A DNA stretch of 64,000 nt, taken from Apostichopus japonicus (Eukaryota > Echinodermata > Holothuroidea > Aspidochirotida > Stichopodidae). The stretch is taken from positions 2,513,001 to 2,577,000 of the forward strand of contig NC_092574.1 of assembly GCF_037975245.1 (NCBI RefSeq), given 5' to 3'. A model generated the notes under the pieces. That model worked only from the letters and a program-made list of their open reading frames with translations. It had not been told where the DNA came from and did no database searches. Positions 24,637 to 37,998 of the stretch are shown one piece after another (within the stretch, counting starts at the first letter, position 1; each line of letters begins with the position of its first letter). Position numbers and translations under genes: made by a program.

Positions 24637-27600
24637 GGCGCTCTCAACTTCTCGTGCCACGTCTGGCACCTACAAGAAGTAACCGACATATTACTGGCGC
24701 AATCCCGACCGAACGTATTTTAACTCTCCTACAGACTTTTCTACACTGATCCCAGAAAGCATTAAGTGCCGTCAAAATGCCTCAGTTGCTCATAGGTACA
24801 TATCCATGACGTAACACTGTTCTCGTTGTGCATAAAACTGTTGTCAAAAGTAAGGCATATATACTGATAGGCCTAGACTAGGTATACGTTGCAGACTATG
24901 CATAGGCTAACTTCACAGACAGACATACATGCACGCAGACAACTTCAGATAATGTAAAATATCACTAACCGTAATCACGTTATGTTTACGATGTCTTGAA
25001 ATGTCGTCCTTTTCTTCTCTGCAACCCCGGGCCGTCATTGTAGTCGTTCGAACAACTAAATTAAGGCGAGGAACGACGTCAAGATATATCCAACGTCTAG
25101 ACCACACTGCTTGCAATGAAGAGAGAACTGCCCAGTACAGTACGTGTTGATATGGACGCCTACAAAATGACAACAAATATTTTCCATTGAAAATCCACTG
25201 TGTGTGACGGTATAGTAAACACTCGTATATAGATCAACGCACACGCGCGCACGGAGGTATTATGTACGTACAGCATGCAATGCAGACAAATATTTCGGAG
25301 CGCGCGCTTCTGATTTTGTGCTGAATATTCTTGTGAGCGCTCTTGTATAACTGTTTGCATGTGCGCACGGACAAGATAGACGTCAGATTATCACGCTGTA
25401 GCTACTAAACCTTTACTTGCATGTGTACAGCAGTAGACTACTGTGATGGTTGCATGCGGCAGTTTAATTGTGTGTGCACAATATGTCAGCATTGTACGGT
25501 GGCTTAATAAGGACATAGGAAAGAAAAACAGTGTCCCCAAATCTCACAATGTTGTCTTTTTATCTCAAAATATTGCCTCTTTTTTTTTCCCCTTTAAAAT
25601 TTGGACTTTAAAAGATCCATCGGGAGCTTTCTATTTTATAGCTGTTGTAAGTGTCATATACCAGAAGTAATCGTTCCATTATCTTACACACTATAAGTCC
25701 GTCACGTTTTGGGTCCGCTAAAGTATAGCTAGAAGTTGTCAACTGACATATCAGACCCCCCCCCCCATTCCCCCGTTGATATCTGAGGGCTTGGCCTGTC
25801 AGGGTGCATGCGCATTTCTATATCATGACGCAGTTTAGACTTTGGGCTAGAAGAGGAGCAAGTTAAGCACACTGAACCGTCTGCTCGCACGGAGAAACAT
25901 ATCCAGATTTAAACACAGAATTTATGAAATGCTCTGTGTCACCTCCAATCCTCCTTATTTGCACATCATCTCTACTTTGATTTATGTGCTTCCACATCAA
26001 GGCATTCAAAACGATCGTGGTGACTGGAAATATGCCAAAACAAGCACTGCGTTAAGTCATTTTACGTCTTGTGTGTGTATGTGTGTGTGCTTTTAATTTA
26101 CTTGTCTTTTCGTGTGTTTTTTGGTTGTTTTTTTCGTGTTTTTGTTTTTTTGTTTTTCGTGTTTCTTCTTTCACGGTTAAACTTTTGTGCGAATGTACAA
26201 TACTCCAATTGGGGCACGGTACGCATTCATATCACATTGTTTTGGAACAATCTGGAACTGGAAGTATTATTTCGACCCAAGAATCACCAGGCTGGCGTGG
26301 TGGCCTGAACGGTTGGAAGACAGCACTGCGCGTCGGTGTTTGTTGTCAGGCTGTGTGAATCGCGCCGATCGGATGACAGACACTGCTTTGTTTATAACGG
26401 CATCGCCAAGGTGGAATTTTTACACGGGCCTAGGATCCCAATTCCGTATCCTCCCTTAGTTCGCAAAAGCATCCGGGAGATTACGTTTAGAGTCCGGCCT
26501 TCGGGCCAGAAGTGGGCTAGCTGACTTGCAATGGAGGGCTCACGTCGATTCGGACTGGGTTGATGTTCAACGTTCAGTGAAACCATGGCCTCGATGAGGC
26601 GTAATCTCTTGTTAATTTTAGCTTTCTGTCTTCAATTTTATAATACAATAATTCAAATTAATTATTGACATTTTGCATTCATCTTTTTCTCGCTAAGTAA
26701 TCACAATTTATTTAAGATTAAATTGATGCTCATGTCTGCCTAGGTTCGATTCCACGCCGAAGCACTATTTTATATAATTTTTTTTTTTTTGGGGGGGGGG
26801 GGTTGTTGTTAATATCTGCATGTACATGCATGGTGTTTTAAATTTGTTTTGCTTTGTTTGTTTGTCTGTCTGTTTTTTTTTTAGGGGGGGTGGGGGTTGT
26901 TTCTATTTGGTATATTGTTTCGCGTAAACGAAGTAGGTCATTGCAATATTTTGCACAACTTGTACTTAGAAACCAATCGGAACTTAAGACCTGAGTAGTA
27001 AATTTGATTTCTGTCTCGCTCGTCGCCTTTCACTGGAAATTTTAATGAAAGTATACATAAGGACGAAAATTGTACCTGCAAAAAGAAATGCTTCTTTTGT
27101 ACAGTGTAAGGCCACCGCGACATCTTTTCTGACAATCTTGATAATATTTGTTCTTCGGGAATGTTGTGTCATTACTTAGCCTTTATATTATAAACCGTTA
27201 AGTGTGGAAACAGCTATGCTCCTGTTAGAACAACTTCACATTTCTTAAATGCTGATTTACTGAGGCAGGCGTTTGAAAGACAGTGTGATACAAACAGGTA
27301 CGGTAACGTTATAAACAATGCCACGAGCTCTCCGTGCATTAACAACGATCGAAACGTGCGGTATTCATGACGGTACACAAAGCAGATAATGCGAATACAG
27401 CAGACTTAGCCGAGAATTAAACCTAGTAGCGCGGAGGATTTAATTATGACATACTAGGACTTTCTACCGGTAAACTTTACTCATTGTCGAATAAATCTAT
27501 CTAATTTCTACCTTATCTAGCTTTTACTCTGTATTTAACGTATTATGACCAAAGCAAATATGAAATTCACGACAATTCCATGGGACTTGTATATTCATTT

Positions 27601-27710
27601 AAAATAGCTCCGTTTTGAATCTAAAATCTAACGCTCCATTGCTATGGTAACATCGTGAATAATAGCCCTGCCGCTAATGGATAGATGACATGTAGAAGAT
27701 GGCCATCGAT
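24637..27710. repeat. Unit 9 (L, 3074 bp)
   Basis: C-tract 11 (25756-25766), poly-T 13 (26778-26790), poly-G 12 (26791-26802). A allele at offset 870. Most of its shorter length is explained by the short poly-T. Confidence 0.97.
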
Positions 27711-30700
27711 GGCGCTCTCAACTTCTCGTGCCACGTCTGGCACCTACAAGAAGTAACCGACATATTACTGGCGCAATCCCGACCGAACGTATTTTAACTC
27801 TCCTACAGACTTTTCTACACTGATCCCAGAAAGCATTAAGTGCCGTCAAAATGCCTCAGTTGCTCATAGGTACATATCCATGACGTAACACTGTTCTCGT
27901 TGTGCATAAAACTGTTGTCAAAAGTAAGGCATATATACTGATAGGCCTAGACTAGGTATACGTTGCAGACTATGCATAGGCTAACTTCACAGACAGACAT
28001 ACATGCACGCAGACAACTTCAGATAATGTAAAATATCACTAACCGTAATCACGTTATGTTTACGATGTCTTGAAATGTCGTCCTTTTCTTCTCTGCAACC
28101 CCGGGCCGTCATTGTAGTCGTTCGAACAACTAAATTAAGGCGAGGAACGACGTCAAGATATATCCAACGTCTAGACCACACTGCTTGCAATGAAGAGAGA
28201 ACTGCCCAGTACAGTACGTGTTGATATGGACGCCTACAAAATGACAACAAATATTTTCCATTGAAAATCCACTGTGTGTGACGGTATAGTAAACACTCGT
28301 ATATAGATCAACGCACACGCGCGCACGGAGGTATTATGTACGTACAGCATGCAATGCAGACAAATATTTCGGAGCGCGCGCTTCTGATTTTGTGCTGAAT
28401 ATTCTTGTGAGCGCTCTTGTATAACTGTTTGCATGTGCGCACGGACAAGATAGACGTCAGATTATCACGCTGTAGCTACTAAACCTTTACTTGCATGTGT
28501 ACAGCAGTAGACTACTGTGATGGTTGCATGCGGCAGTTTAATTGTGTGTGCACAATATGTCAGCATTGTACGGTGGCTTAATAAGGACATAGGAAAGAAA
28601 AACAGTGTCCCCAAATCTCACAATGTTGTCTTTTTATCTCAAAATATTGCCTCTTTTTTTTTCCCCTTTAAAATTTGGACTTTAAAAGATCCATCGGGAG
28701 CTTTCTATTTTATAGCTGTTGTAAGTGTCATATACCAGAAGTAATCGTTCCATTATCTTACACACTATAAGTCCGTCACGTTTTGGGTCCGCTAAAGTAT
28801 AGCTAGAAGTTGTCAACTGACATATCAGACCCCCCCCCCCATTCCCCCGTTGATATCTGAGGGCTTGGCCTGTCAGGGTGCATGCGCATTTCTATATCAT
28901 GACGCAGTTTAGACTTTGGGCTAGAAGAGGAGCAAGTTAAGCACACTGAACCGTCTGCTCGCACGGAGAAACATATCCAGATTTAAACACAGAATTTATG
29001 AAATGCTCTGTGTCACCTCCAATCCTCCTTATTTGCACATCATCTCTACTTTGATTTATGTGCTTCCACATCAAGGCATTCAAAACGATCGTGGTGACTG
29101 GAAATATGCCAAAACAAGCACTGCGTTAAGTCATTTTACGTCTTGTGTGTGTATGTGTGTGTGCTTTTAATTTACTTGTCTTTTCGTGTGTTTTTTGGTT
29201 GTTTTTTTCGTGTTTTTGTTTTTTTGTTTTTCGTGTTTCTTCTTTCACGGTTAAACTTTTGTGCGAATGTACAATACTCCAATTGGGGCACGGTACGCAT
29301 TCATATCACATTGTTTTGGAACAATCTGGAACTGGAAGTATTATTTCGACCCAAGAATCACCAGGCTGGCGTGGTGGCCTGAACGGTTGGAAGACAGCAC
29401 TGCGCGTCGGTGTTTGTTGTCAGGCTGTGTGAATCGCGCCGATCGGATGACAGACACTGCTTTGTTTATAACGGCATCGCCAAGGTGGAATTTTTACACG
29501 GGCCTAGGATCCCAATTCCGTATCCTCCCTTAGTTCGCAAAAGCATCCGGGAGATTACGTTTAGAGTCCGGCCTTCGGGCCAGAAGTGGGCTAGCTGACT
29601 TGCAATGGAGGGCTCACGTCGATTCGGACTGGGTTGATGTTCAACGTTCAGTGAAACCATGGCCTCGATGAGGCGTAATCTCTTGTTAATTTTAGCTTTC
29701 TGTCTTCAATTTTATAATACAATAATTCAAATTAATTATTGACATTTTGCATTCATCTTTTTCTCGCTAAGTAATCACAATTTATTTAAGATTAAATTGA
29801 TGCTCATGTCTGCCTAGGTTCGATTCCACGCCGAAGCACTATTTTATATAATTTTTTTTTTTTGGGGGGGGGGGGTTGTTGTTAATATCTGCATGTACAT
29901 GCATGGTGTTTTAAATTTGTTTTGCTTTGTTTGTTTGTCTGTCTGTTTTTTTTTTAGGGGGGGGTGGGGGTTGTTTCTATTTGGTATATTGTTTCGCGTA
30001 AACGAAGTAGGTCATTGCAATATTTTGCACAACTTGTACTTAGAAACCAATCGGAACTTAAGACCTGAGTAGTAAATTTGATTTCTGTCTCGCTCGTCGC
30101 CTTTCACTGGAAATTTTAATGAAAGTATACATAAGGACGAAAATTGTACCTGCAAAAAGAAATGCTTCTTTTGTACAGTGTAAGGCCACCGCGACATCTT
30201 TTCTGACAATCTTGATAATATTTGTTCTTCGGGAATGTTGTGTCATTACTTAGCCTTTATATTATAAACCGTTAAGTGTGGAAACAGCTATGCTCCTGTT
30301 AGAACAACTTCACATTTCTTAAATGCTGATTTACTGAGGCAGGCGTTTGAAAGACAGTGTGATACAAACAGGTACGGTAACGTTATAAACAATGCCACGA
30401 GCTCTCCGTGCATTAACAACGATCGAAACGTGCGGTATTCATGACGGTACACAAAGCAGATAATGCGAATACAGCAGACTTAGCCGAGAATTAAACCTAG
30501 TAGCGCGGAGGATTTAATTATGACATACTAGGACTTTCTACCGGTAAACTTTACTCATTGTCGAATAAATCTATCTAATTTCTACCTTATCTAGCTTTTA
30601 CTCTGTATTTAACGTATTATGACCAAAGCAAATATGAAATTCACGACAATTCCATGGACTTGTATATTCATTAAAATAGCTCCGTTTTGAATCTAAAATC

Positions 30701-30782
30701 TAACGCTCCATTGCTATGGTAACATCGTGAATAATAGCCCTGCCGCTAATGGATAGATGACATGTAGAAGATGGCCATCGAT
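27711..30782. repeat. Unit 10 (L, 3072 bp, end of unit has deletions)
   Basis: C-tract 11 (28830-28840), poly-T 12 (29852-29863), poly-G 12 (29864-29875): the shortest poly-T in the window. Two single-base homopolymer deletions lie near its end, GGG to GG at 30656-30657 and TTT to TT at about 30671. No other copy has either deletion. Confidence 0.96.
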
Positions 30783-31782
30783 GGCGCTCTCAACTTCTCG
30801 TGCCACGTCTGGCACCTACAGAAGTAACCGACATATTACTGGCGCAATCCCGACCGAACGTATTTTAACTCTCCTACAGACTTTTCTACACTGATCCCAG
30901 AAAGCATTAAGTGCCGTCAAAATGCCTCAGTTGCTCATAGGTACATATCCATGACGTAACACTGTTCTCGTTGTGCATAAAACTGTTGTCAAAAGTAAGG
31001 CATATATACTGATAGGCCTAGACTAGGTATACGTTGCAGACTATGCATAGGCTAACTTCACAGACAGACATACATGCACGCAGACAACTTCAGATAATGT
31101 AAAATATCACTAACCGTAATCACGTTATGTTTACGATGTCTTGAAATGTCGTCCTTTTCTTCTCTGCAACCCCGGGCCGTCATTGTAGTCGTTCGAACAA
31201 CTAAATTAAGGCGAGGAACGACGTCAAGATATATCCAACGTCTAGACCACACTGCTTGCAATGAAGAGAGAACTGCCCAGTACAGTACGTGTTGATATGG
31301 ACGCCTACAAAATGACAACAAATATTTTCCATTGAAAATCCACTGTGTGTGACGGTATAGTAAACACTCGTATATAGATCAACGCACACGCGCGCACGGA
31401 GGTATTATGTACGTACAGCATGCAATGCAGACAAATATTCGGAGCGCGCGCTTCTGATTTTGTGCTGAATATTCTTGTGAGCGCTCTTGTATAACTGTTT
31501 GCATGTGCGCACGGACAAGATAGACGTCAGATTATCACGCTGTAGCTACTAAACCTTTACTTGCATGTGTACAGCAGTAGACTACTGTGATGGTTGCATG
31601 CGGCAGTTTAATTGTGTGTGCACAATATGTCAGCATTGTACGGTGGCTTCATAAGGACATAGGAAAGAAAAACAGTGTCCCCAAATCTCACAATGTTGTC
31701 TTTTTATCTCAAAATATTGCCTCTTTTTTTTTCCCCTTTAAAATTTGGACTTTAAAAGATCCATCGGGAGCTTTCTATTTTA
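30783..31782. repeat. Unit 11 (L, first 1000 bp only, runs into gap)
   Basis: Only the first 1000 bases are present before the N block. It has L alleles (CG at the 298-299 site, T at the 481 site) and the C allele at the offset-870 site. Two single-base deletions unique to this copy are an A lost near 30820, inside the unit-start stem-loop, and a T lost near 31438. The second one breaks a 66-codon minus-strand frame that is present in every other copy covering it. Confidence 0.96.
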
Positions 31783-31882
31783 NNNNNNNNNNNNNNNNNN
31801 NNNNNNNNNNNNNNNNNNNNNNNNNNNNNNNNNNNNNNNNNNNNNNNNNNNNNNNNNNNNNNNNNNNNNNNNNNNNNNNNNN
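31783..31882. other. Assembly gap of exactly 100 N
   Basis: A run of exactly 100 N follows the first 1000 bases of unit 11; sequence resumes at unit offset 40 of the next copy. If the array is continuous, at least about 2.1 kb is missing, and any whole number of extra units could also be missing. A 100-N block is commonly used for a gap of unknown size. Open reading frames that run through the N block are artefacts. Confidence 0.99.
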
Positions 31883-34800
31883 GAAGTAACCGACATATTA
31901 CTGGCGCAATCCCGACCGAACGTATTTTAACTCTCCTACAGACTTTTCTACACTGATCCCAGAAAGCATTAAGTGCCGTCAAAATGCCTCAGTTGCTCAT
32001 AGGTACATATCCATGACGTAACACTGTTCTCGTTGTGCATAAAACTGTTGTCAAAAGTAAGGCATATATACTGATAGGCCTAGACTAGGTATACGTTGCA
32101 GACTATGCATAGGCTAACTTCACAGACAGACATACATGCATACAGACAACTTCAGATAATGTAAAATATCACTAACCGTAATCACGTTATGTTTACGATG
32201 TCTTGAAATGTCGTCCTTTTCTTCTCTGCAACCCCGGGCCGTCATTGTAGTCGTTCGAACAACTAAATTAAGGCGAGGAACGACGTCAAGATATATCCAA
32301 CGTCTAGACCACACTGCTTGCAACGAAGAGAGAACTGCCCAGTACAGTACGTGTTGATATGGACGCCTACAAAATGACAACAAATATTTTCCATTGAAAA
32401 TCCACTGTGTGTGACGGTATAGTAAACACTCGTATATAGATCAACGCACACGCACGCACGGAGGTATTATGTACGTACAGCATGCAATGCAGACAAATAT
32501 TTCGGAGCGCGCGCTTCTGATTTTGTGCTGAATATTCTTGTGAGCGCTCTTGTATAACTGTTTGCATGTGCGCACGGACAAGATAGACGTCAGATTATCA
32601 CGCTGTAGCTACTAAACCTTTACTTGCATGTGTACAGCAGTAGACTACTGTGATGGTTGCATGCGGCAGTTTAATTGTGTGTGCACAATATGTCAGCATT
32701 GTACGGTGGCTTAATAAGGACATAGGAAAGAAAAACAGTGTCCCCAAATCTCACAATGTTGTCTTTTTATCTCAAAATATTGCCTCTTTTTTTTCCCCCT
32801 TTAAAATTTGGACTTTAAAAGATCCATCGGGAGCTTTCTATTTTATAGCTGTTGTAAGTGTCATACCAGAAGTAATCGTTCCATTATCTTACACACTATA
32901 AGTCCGTCACGTTTTGGGTCCGCTAAAGTATAGCTAGAAGTTGTCAACTGACATATCAGACCCCCCCCCCCCCATTCCCCCGTTGATATCTGAGGGCTTG
33001 GCCTGTCAGGGTGCATGCGCATTTCTATATCATGACGCAGTTTAGACTTTGGGCTAGAAGAGGAGCAAGTTAAGCACACTGAACCGTCTGCTCGCACGGA
33101 GAAACATATCCAGATTTAAACACAGAATTTATGAAATGCTCTGTGTCACCTCCAATCCTCCTTATTTGCACATCATCTCTACTTTGATTTATGTGCTTCC
33201 ACATCAAGGCATTCAAAACGATCGTGGTGACTGGAAATATGCCAAAACAAGCACTGCGTTAAGTCATTTTACGTCTTGTGTGTGCTTTTAATTTACTTGT
33301 CTTTTCGTGTGTTTTTTTGTTGTTTTTTTTTCGTGTTTTTGTTTTTTTGTTTTTCGTGTTTCTTCTTTCACGGTTAAACTTTTGTGCGAATGTACAATAC
33401 TCCAATTGGGGCACGGTATGCATTCATATCACATTGTTTTGGAACAATCTGGAACTGGAAGTATTATTTCGACCCAAGAATCACCAGGCTGGCGTGGTGG
33501 CCTGAACGGTTGGAAGACAGCACTGCGCGTCGGTGTTTGTTGTCAGGCTGTGTGAATCGCGCCGATCGGATGACAGACACTGCTTTGTTTATAATGGCAT
33601 CGCCAAGGTGGAATTTTTACACGGGCCTAGGATCCCAATTCCGTATCCTCCCTTAGTTCGCAAAAGCATCCGGGAGATTACGTTTAGAGTCCGGCCTTCG
33701 GGCCAGAAGTGGGCTAGCTGACTTGCAATGGAGGGCTCACGTCGATTCGGACTGGGTTGATGTTCAACGTTCAGTGAAACCATGGCCTCGATGAGGCGTA
33801 ATCTCTTGTTAATTTTAGCTTTCTGTCTTCAATTTTATAATACAATAATTCAAATTAATTATTGACATTTTGCATTCATCTTTTTCTCGCTAAGTAATCA
33901 CAATTTATTTAAGATTATATTGATGCTCATGTCTGCCTAGGTTCGATTCCACGCCGAAGCACTATTTTATATAATTTTTTTTTTTTTTTTTTTTTTTTTG
34001 GGGGGGGGGGGGGTTGTTGTTAATATCTGCATGTACATGCATGGTGTTTTAAATTTGTTTTGCTTTGTTTGTTTGTTTGTCTGTCTGTTTTTGTTTTTTT
34101 TTAGGGGGGGTGGGGGTTGTTTCTATTTGGTATATTGTTTCGCGTAAACGAAGTAGGTCATTGCAATATTTTGCACAACTTGTACTTAGAAACCAATCGG
34201 AACTTAAGACCTGAGTAGTAAATTTGATTTCTGTCTCGCTCGTCGCCTTTCACTGGAAATTTTAATGAAAGTATACATAAGGACGAAAATTGTACCTGCA
34301 AAAAGAAATGCTTCTTTTGTACAGTGTAAGGCCACCGCGACATCTTTTCTGACAATCTTGATAATATTTGTTCTTCGGGAATGTTGTGTCATTACTTAGC
34401 CTTTATATTATAAACCGTTAAGTGTGGAAACAGCTATGCTCCTGTTAGAACAACTTCACATTTCTTAAATGCTGATTTACTGAGGCAGGCGTTTGAAAGA
34501 CAGTGTGATACAAACAGGTACGGTAACGTTATAAACAATGCCACGAGCTCTCCGTGCATTAACAACGATCGAAACGTGCGGTATTCATGACGGTACACAA
34601 AGCAGATAATGCGAATACAGCAGACTTAGCCGAGAATTAAACCTAGTAGCGCGGAGGATTTAATTATGACATACTAGGACTTTCTACCGGTAAACTTTAC
34701 TCATTGTCGAATAAATCTATCTAATTTCTACCTTATCTAGCTTTTACTCTGTAGTTAACGTATTATGACCAAAGCAAATATGAAATTCACGACAATTCCA

Positions 34801-34930
34801 TGGGACTTGTATATTCATTTAAAATAGCTCCGTTTTGAATCTAAAATTTAACGCTCCATTGCTATGGTAACATCGTGAATAATAGCCCTGCCGCTAATGG
34901 ATAGATGACATGTAGAAGATGGCCATCGAT
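31883..34930. repeat. Unit 12 (R, 5'-truncated at the gap)
   Basis: Begins at unit offset 40; its first 39 bases are missing in the gap. All R diagnostic alleles are present from the first available site. C-tract 13 (32961-32973), poly-T 25 (33975-33999), poly-G 14 (34000-34013), the longest G run in the window. It also has one extra GTTT step in the GTTT repeat near 34066-34080. Confidence 0.96.
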
Positions 34931-37900
34931 GGCGCTCTCAACTTCTCGTGCCACGTCTGGCACCTACAAGAAGTAACCGACATATTACTGGCGCAATCCC
35001 GACCGAACGTATTTTAACTCTCCTACAGACTTTTCTACACTGATCCCAGAAAGCATTAAGTGCCGTCAAAATGCCTCAGTTGCTCATAGGTACATATCCA
35101 TGACGTAACACTGTTCTCGTTGTGCATAAAACTGTTGTCAAAAGTAAGGCATATATACTGATAGGCCTAGACTAGGTATACGTTGCAGACTATGCATAGG
35201 CTAACTTCACAGACAGACATACATGCATACAGACAACTTCAGATAATGTAAAATATCACTAACCGTAATCACGTTATGTTTACGATGTCTTGAAATGTCG
35301 TCCTTTTCTTCTCTGCAACCCCGGGCCGTCATTGTAGTCGTTCGAACAACTAAATTAAGGCGAGGAACGACGTCAAGATATATCCAACGTCTAGACCACA
35401 CTGCTTGCAACGAAGAGAGAACTGCCCAGTACAGTACGTGTTGATATGGACGCCTACAAAATGACAACAAATATTTTCCATTGAAAATCCACTGTGTGTG
35501 ACGGTATAGTAAACACTCGTATATAGATCAACGCACACGCACGCACGGAGGTATTATGTACGTACAGCATGCAATGCAGACAAATATTTCGGAGCGCGCG
35601 CTTCTGATTTTGTGCTGAATATTCTTGTGAGCGCTCTTGTATAACTGTTTGCATGTGCGCACGGACAAGATAGACGTCAGATTATCACGCTGTAGCTACT
35701 AAACCTTTACTTGCATGTGTACAGCAGTAGACTACTGTGATGGTTGCATGCGGCAGTTTAATTGTGTGTGCACAATATGTCAGCATTGTACGGTGGCTTA
35801 ATAAGGACATAGGAAAGAAAAACAGTGTCCCCAAATCTCACAATGTTGTCTTTTTATCTCAAAATATTGCCTCTTTTTTTTCCCCCTTTAAAATTTGGAC
35901 TTTAAAAGATCCATCGGGAGCTTTCTATTTTATAGCTGTTGTAAGTGTCATACCAGAAGTAATCGTTCCATTATCTTACACACTATAAGTCCGTCACGTT
36001 TTGGGTCCGCTAAAGTATAGCTAGAAGTTGTCAACTGACATATCAGACCCCCCCCCCCCCATTCCCCCGTTGATATCTGAGGGCTTGGCCTGTCAGGGTG
36101 CATGCGCATTTCTATATCATGACGCAGTTTAGACTTTGGGCTAGAAGAGGAGCAAGTTAAGCACACTGAACCGTCTGCTCGCACGGAGAAACATATCCAG
36201 ATTTAAACACAGAATTTATGAAATGCTCTGTGTCACCTCCAATCCTCCTTATTTGCACATCATCTCTACTTTGATTTATGTGCTTCCACATCAAGGCATT
36301 CAAAACGATCGTGGTGACTGGAAATATGCCAAAACAAGCACTGCGTTAAGTCATTTTACGTCTTGTGTGTGCTTTTAATTTACTTGTCTTTTCGTGTGTT
36401 TTTTTGTTTTTTTTTTTTCGTGTTTTTGTTTTTTTGTTTTTCGTGTTTCTTCTTTCACGGTTAAACTTTTGTGCGAATGTACAATACTCCAATTGGGGCA
36501 CGGTATGCATTCATATCACATTGTTTTGGAACAATCTGGAACTGGAAGTATTATTTCGACCCAAGAATCACCAGGCTGGCGTGGTGGCCTGAACGGTTGG
36601 AAGACAGCACTGCGCGTCGGTGTTTGTTGTCAGGCTGTGTGAATCGCGCCGATCGGATGACAGACACTGCTTTGTTTATAATGGCATCGCCAAGGTGGAA
36701 TTTTTACACGGGCCTAGGATCCCAATTCCGTATCCTCCCTTAGTTCGCAAAAGCATCCGGGAGATTACGTTTAGAGTCCGGCCTTCGGGCCAGAAGTGGG
36801 CTAGCTGACTTGCAATGGAGGGCTCACGTCGATTCGGACTGGGTTGATGTTCAACGTTCAGTGAAACCATGGCCTCGATGAGGCGTAATCTCTTGTTAAT
36901 TTTAGCTTTCTGTCTTCAATTTTATAATACAATAATTCAAATTAATTATTGACATTTTGCATTCATCTTTTTCTCGCTAAGTAATCACAATTTATTTAAG
37001 ATTATATTGATGCTCATGTCTGCCTAGGTTCGATTCCACGCCGAAGCACTATTTTATATAATTTTTTTTTTTTTTGGGGGGGGGGTTGTTGTTAATATCT
37101 GCATGTACATGCATGGTGTTTTAAATTTGTTTTGCTTTGTTTGTTTGTCTGTCTGTTTTTGTTTTTTTTTAGGGGGGGTGGGGGTTGTTTCTATTTGGTA
37201 TATTGTTTCGCGTAAACGAAGTAGGTCATTGCAATATTTTGCACAACTTGTACTTAGAAACCAATCGGAACTTAAGACCTGAGTAGTAAATTTGATTTCT
37301 GTCTCGCTCGTCGCCTTTCACTGGAAATTTTAATGAAAGTATACATAAGGACGAAAATTGTACCTGCAAAAAGAAATGCTTCTTTTGTACAGTGTAAGGC
37401 CACCGCGACATCTTTTCTGACAATCTTGATAATATTTGTTCTTCGGGAATGTTGTGTCATTACTTAGCCTTTATATTATAAACCGTTAAGTGTGGAAACA
37501 GCTATGCTCCTGTTAGAACAACTTCACATTTCTTAAATGCTGATTTACTGAGGCAGGCGTTTGAAAGACAGTGTGATACAAACAGGTACGGTAACGTTAT
37601 AAACAATGCCACGAGCTCTCCGTGCATTAACAACGATCGAAACGTGCGGTATTCATGACGGTACACAAAGCAGATAATGCGAATACAGCAGACTTAGCCG
37701 AGAATTAAACCTAGTAGCGCGGAGGATTTAATTATGACATACTAGGACTTTCTACCGGTAAACTTTACTCATTGTCGAATAAATCTATCTAATTTCTACC
37801 TTATCTAGCTTTTACTCTGTAGTTAACGTATTATGACCAAAGCAAATATGAAATTCACGACAATTCCATGGGACTTGTATATTCATTTAAAATAGCTCCG

Positions 37901-37998
37901 TTTTGAATCTAAAATTTAACGCTCCATTGCTATGGTAACATCGTGAATAATAGCCCTGCCGCTAATGGATAGATGACATGTAGAAGATGGCCATCGAT
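34931..37998. repeat. Unit 13 (R, 3068 bp)
   Basis: C-tract 13 (36048-36060), poly-T 14 (37062-37075), poly-G 10 (37076-37085). Its poly-T is an outlier within subfamily R, where the other copies have 24-26. A private G-to-T change near 36409 removes one interrupting G from the T-rich stretch. This is the shortest complete unit in the window. Confidence 0.97.

Larger units (their letters stand above)
1..31782. repeat. Left block of a ~3.08 kb tandem macrosatellite (subfamily L, units 1-11)
   Basis: Ten complete direct head-to-tail units begin at 1, 3080, 6160, 9237, 12318, 15400, 18480, 21560, 24637 and 27711, followed by an eleventh at 30783 that is cut at the gap. Complete units are 3072-3082 bp. 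By eye, almost all copy-to-copy variation lies in the C, T and G homopolymers; other changes are one shared A/C polymorphism (unit offset 870), one private base change in unit 6, and a few single-base deletions near the gap. Subfamily L is marked by CG at offset 298-299, T at 481, G at 611, C at 1587, C at 1763, A at 2086, T at 2903, C at 2997 and a long TG repeat at 1435-1454. No coding gene is recognisable. The repeat structure is read directly from the sequence; its biological class (satellite, or multicopy non-coding RNA locus) is inference. Confidence 0.98.

Noticed and set aside
31587-31889. 100-codon frame spanning the gap
   Set aside because: It consists largely of N and is an artefact of reading through the assembly gap.
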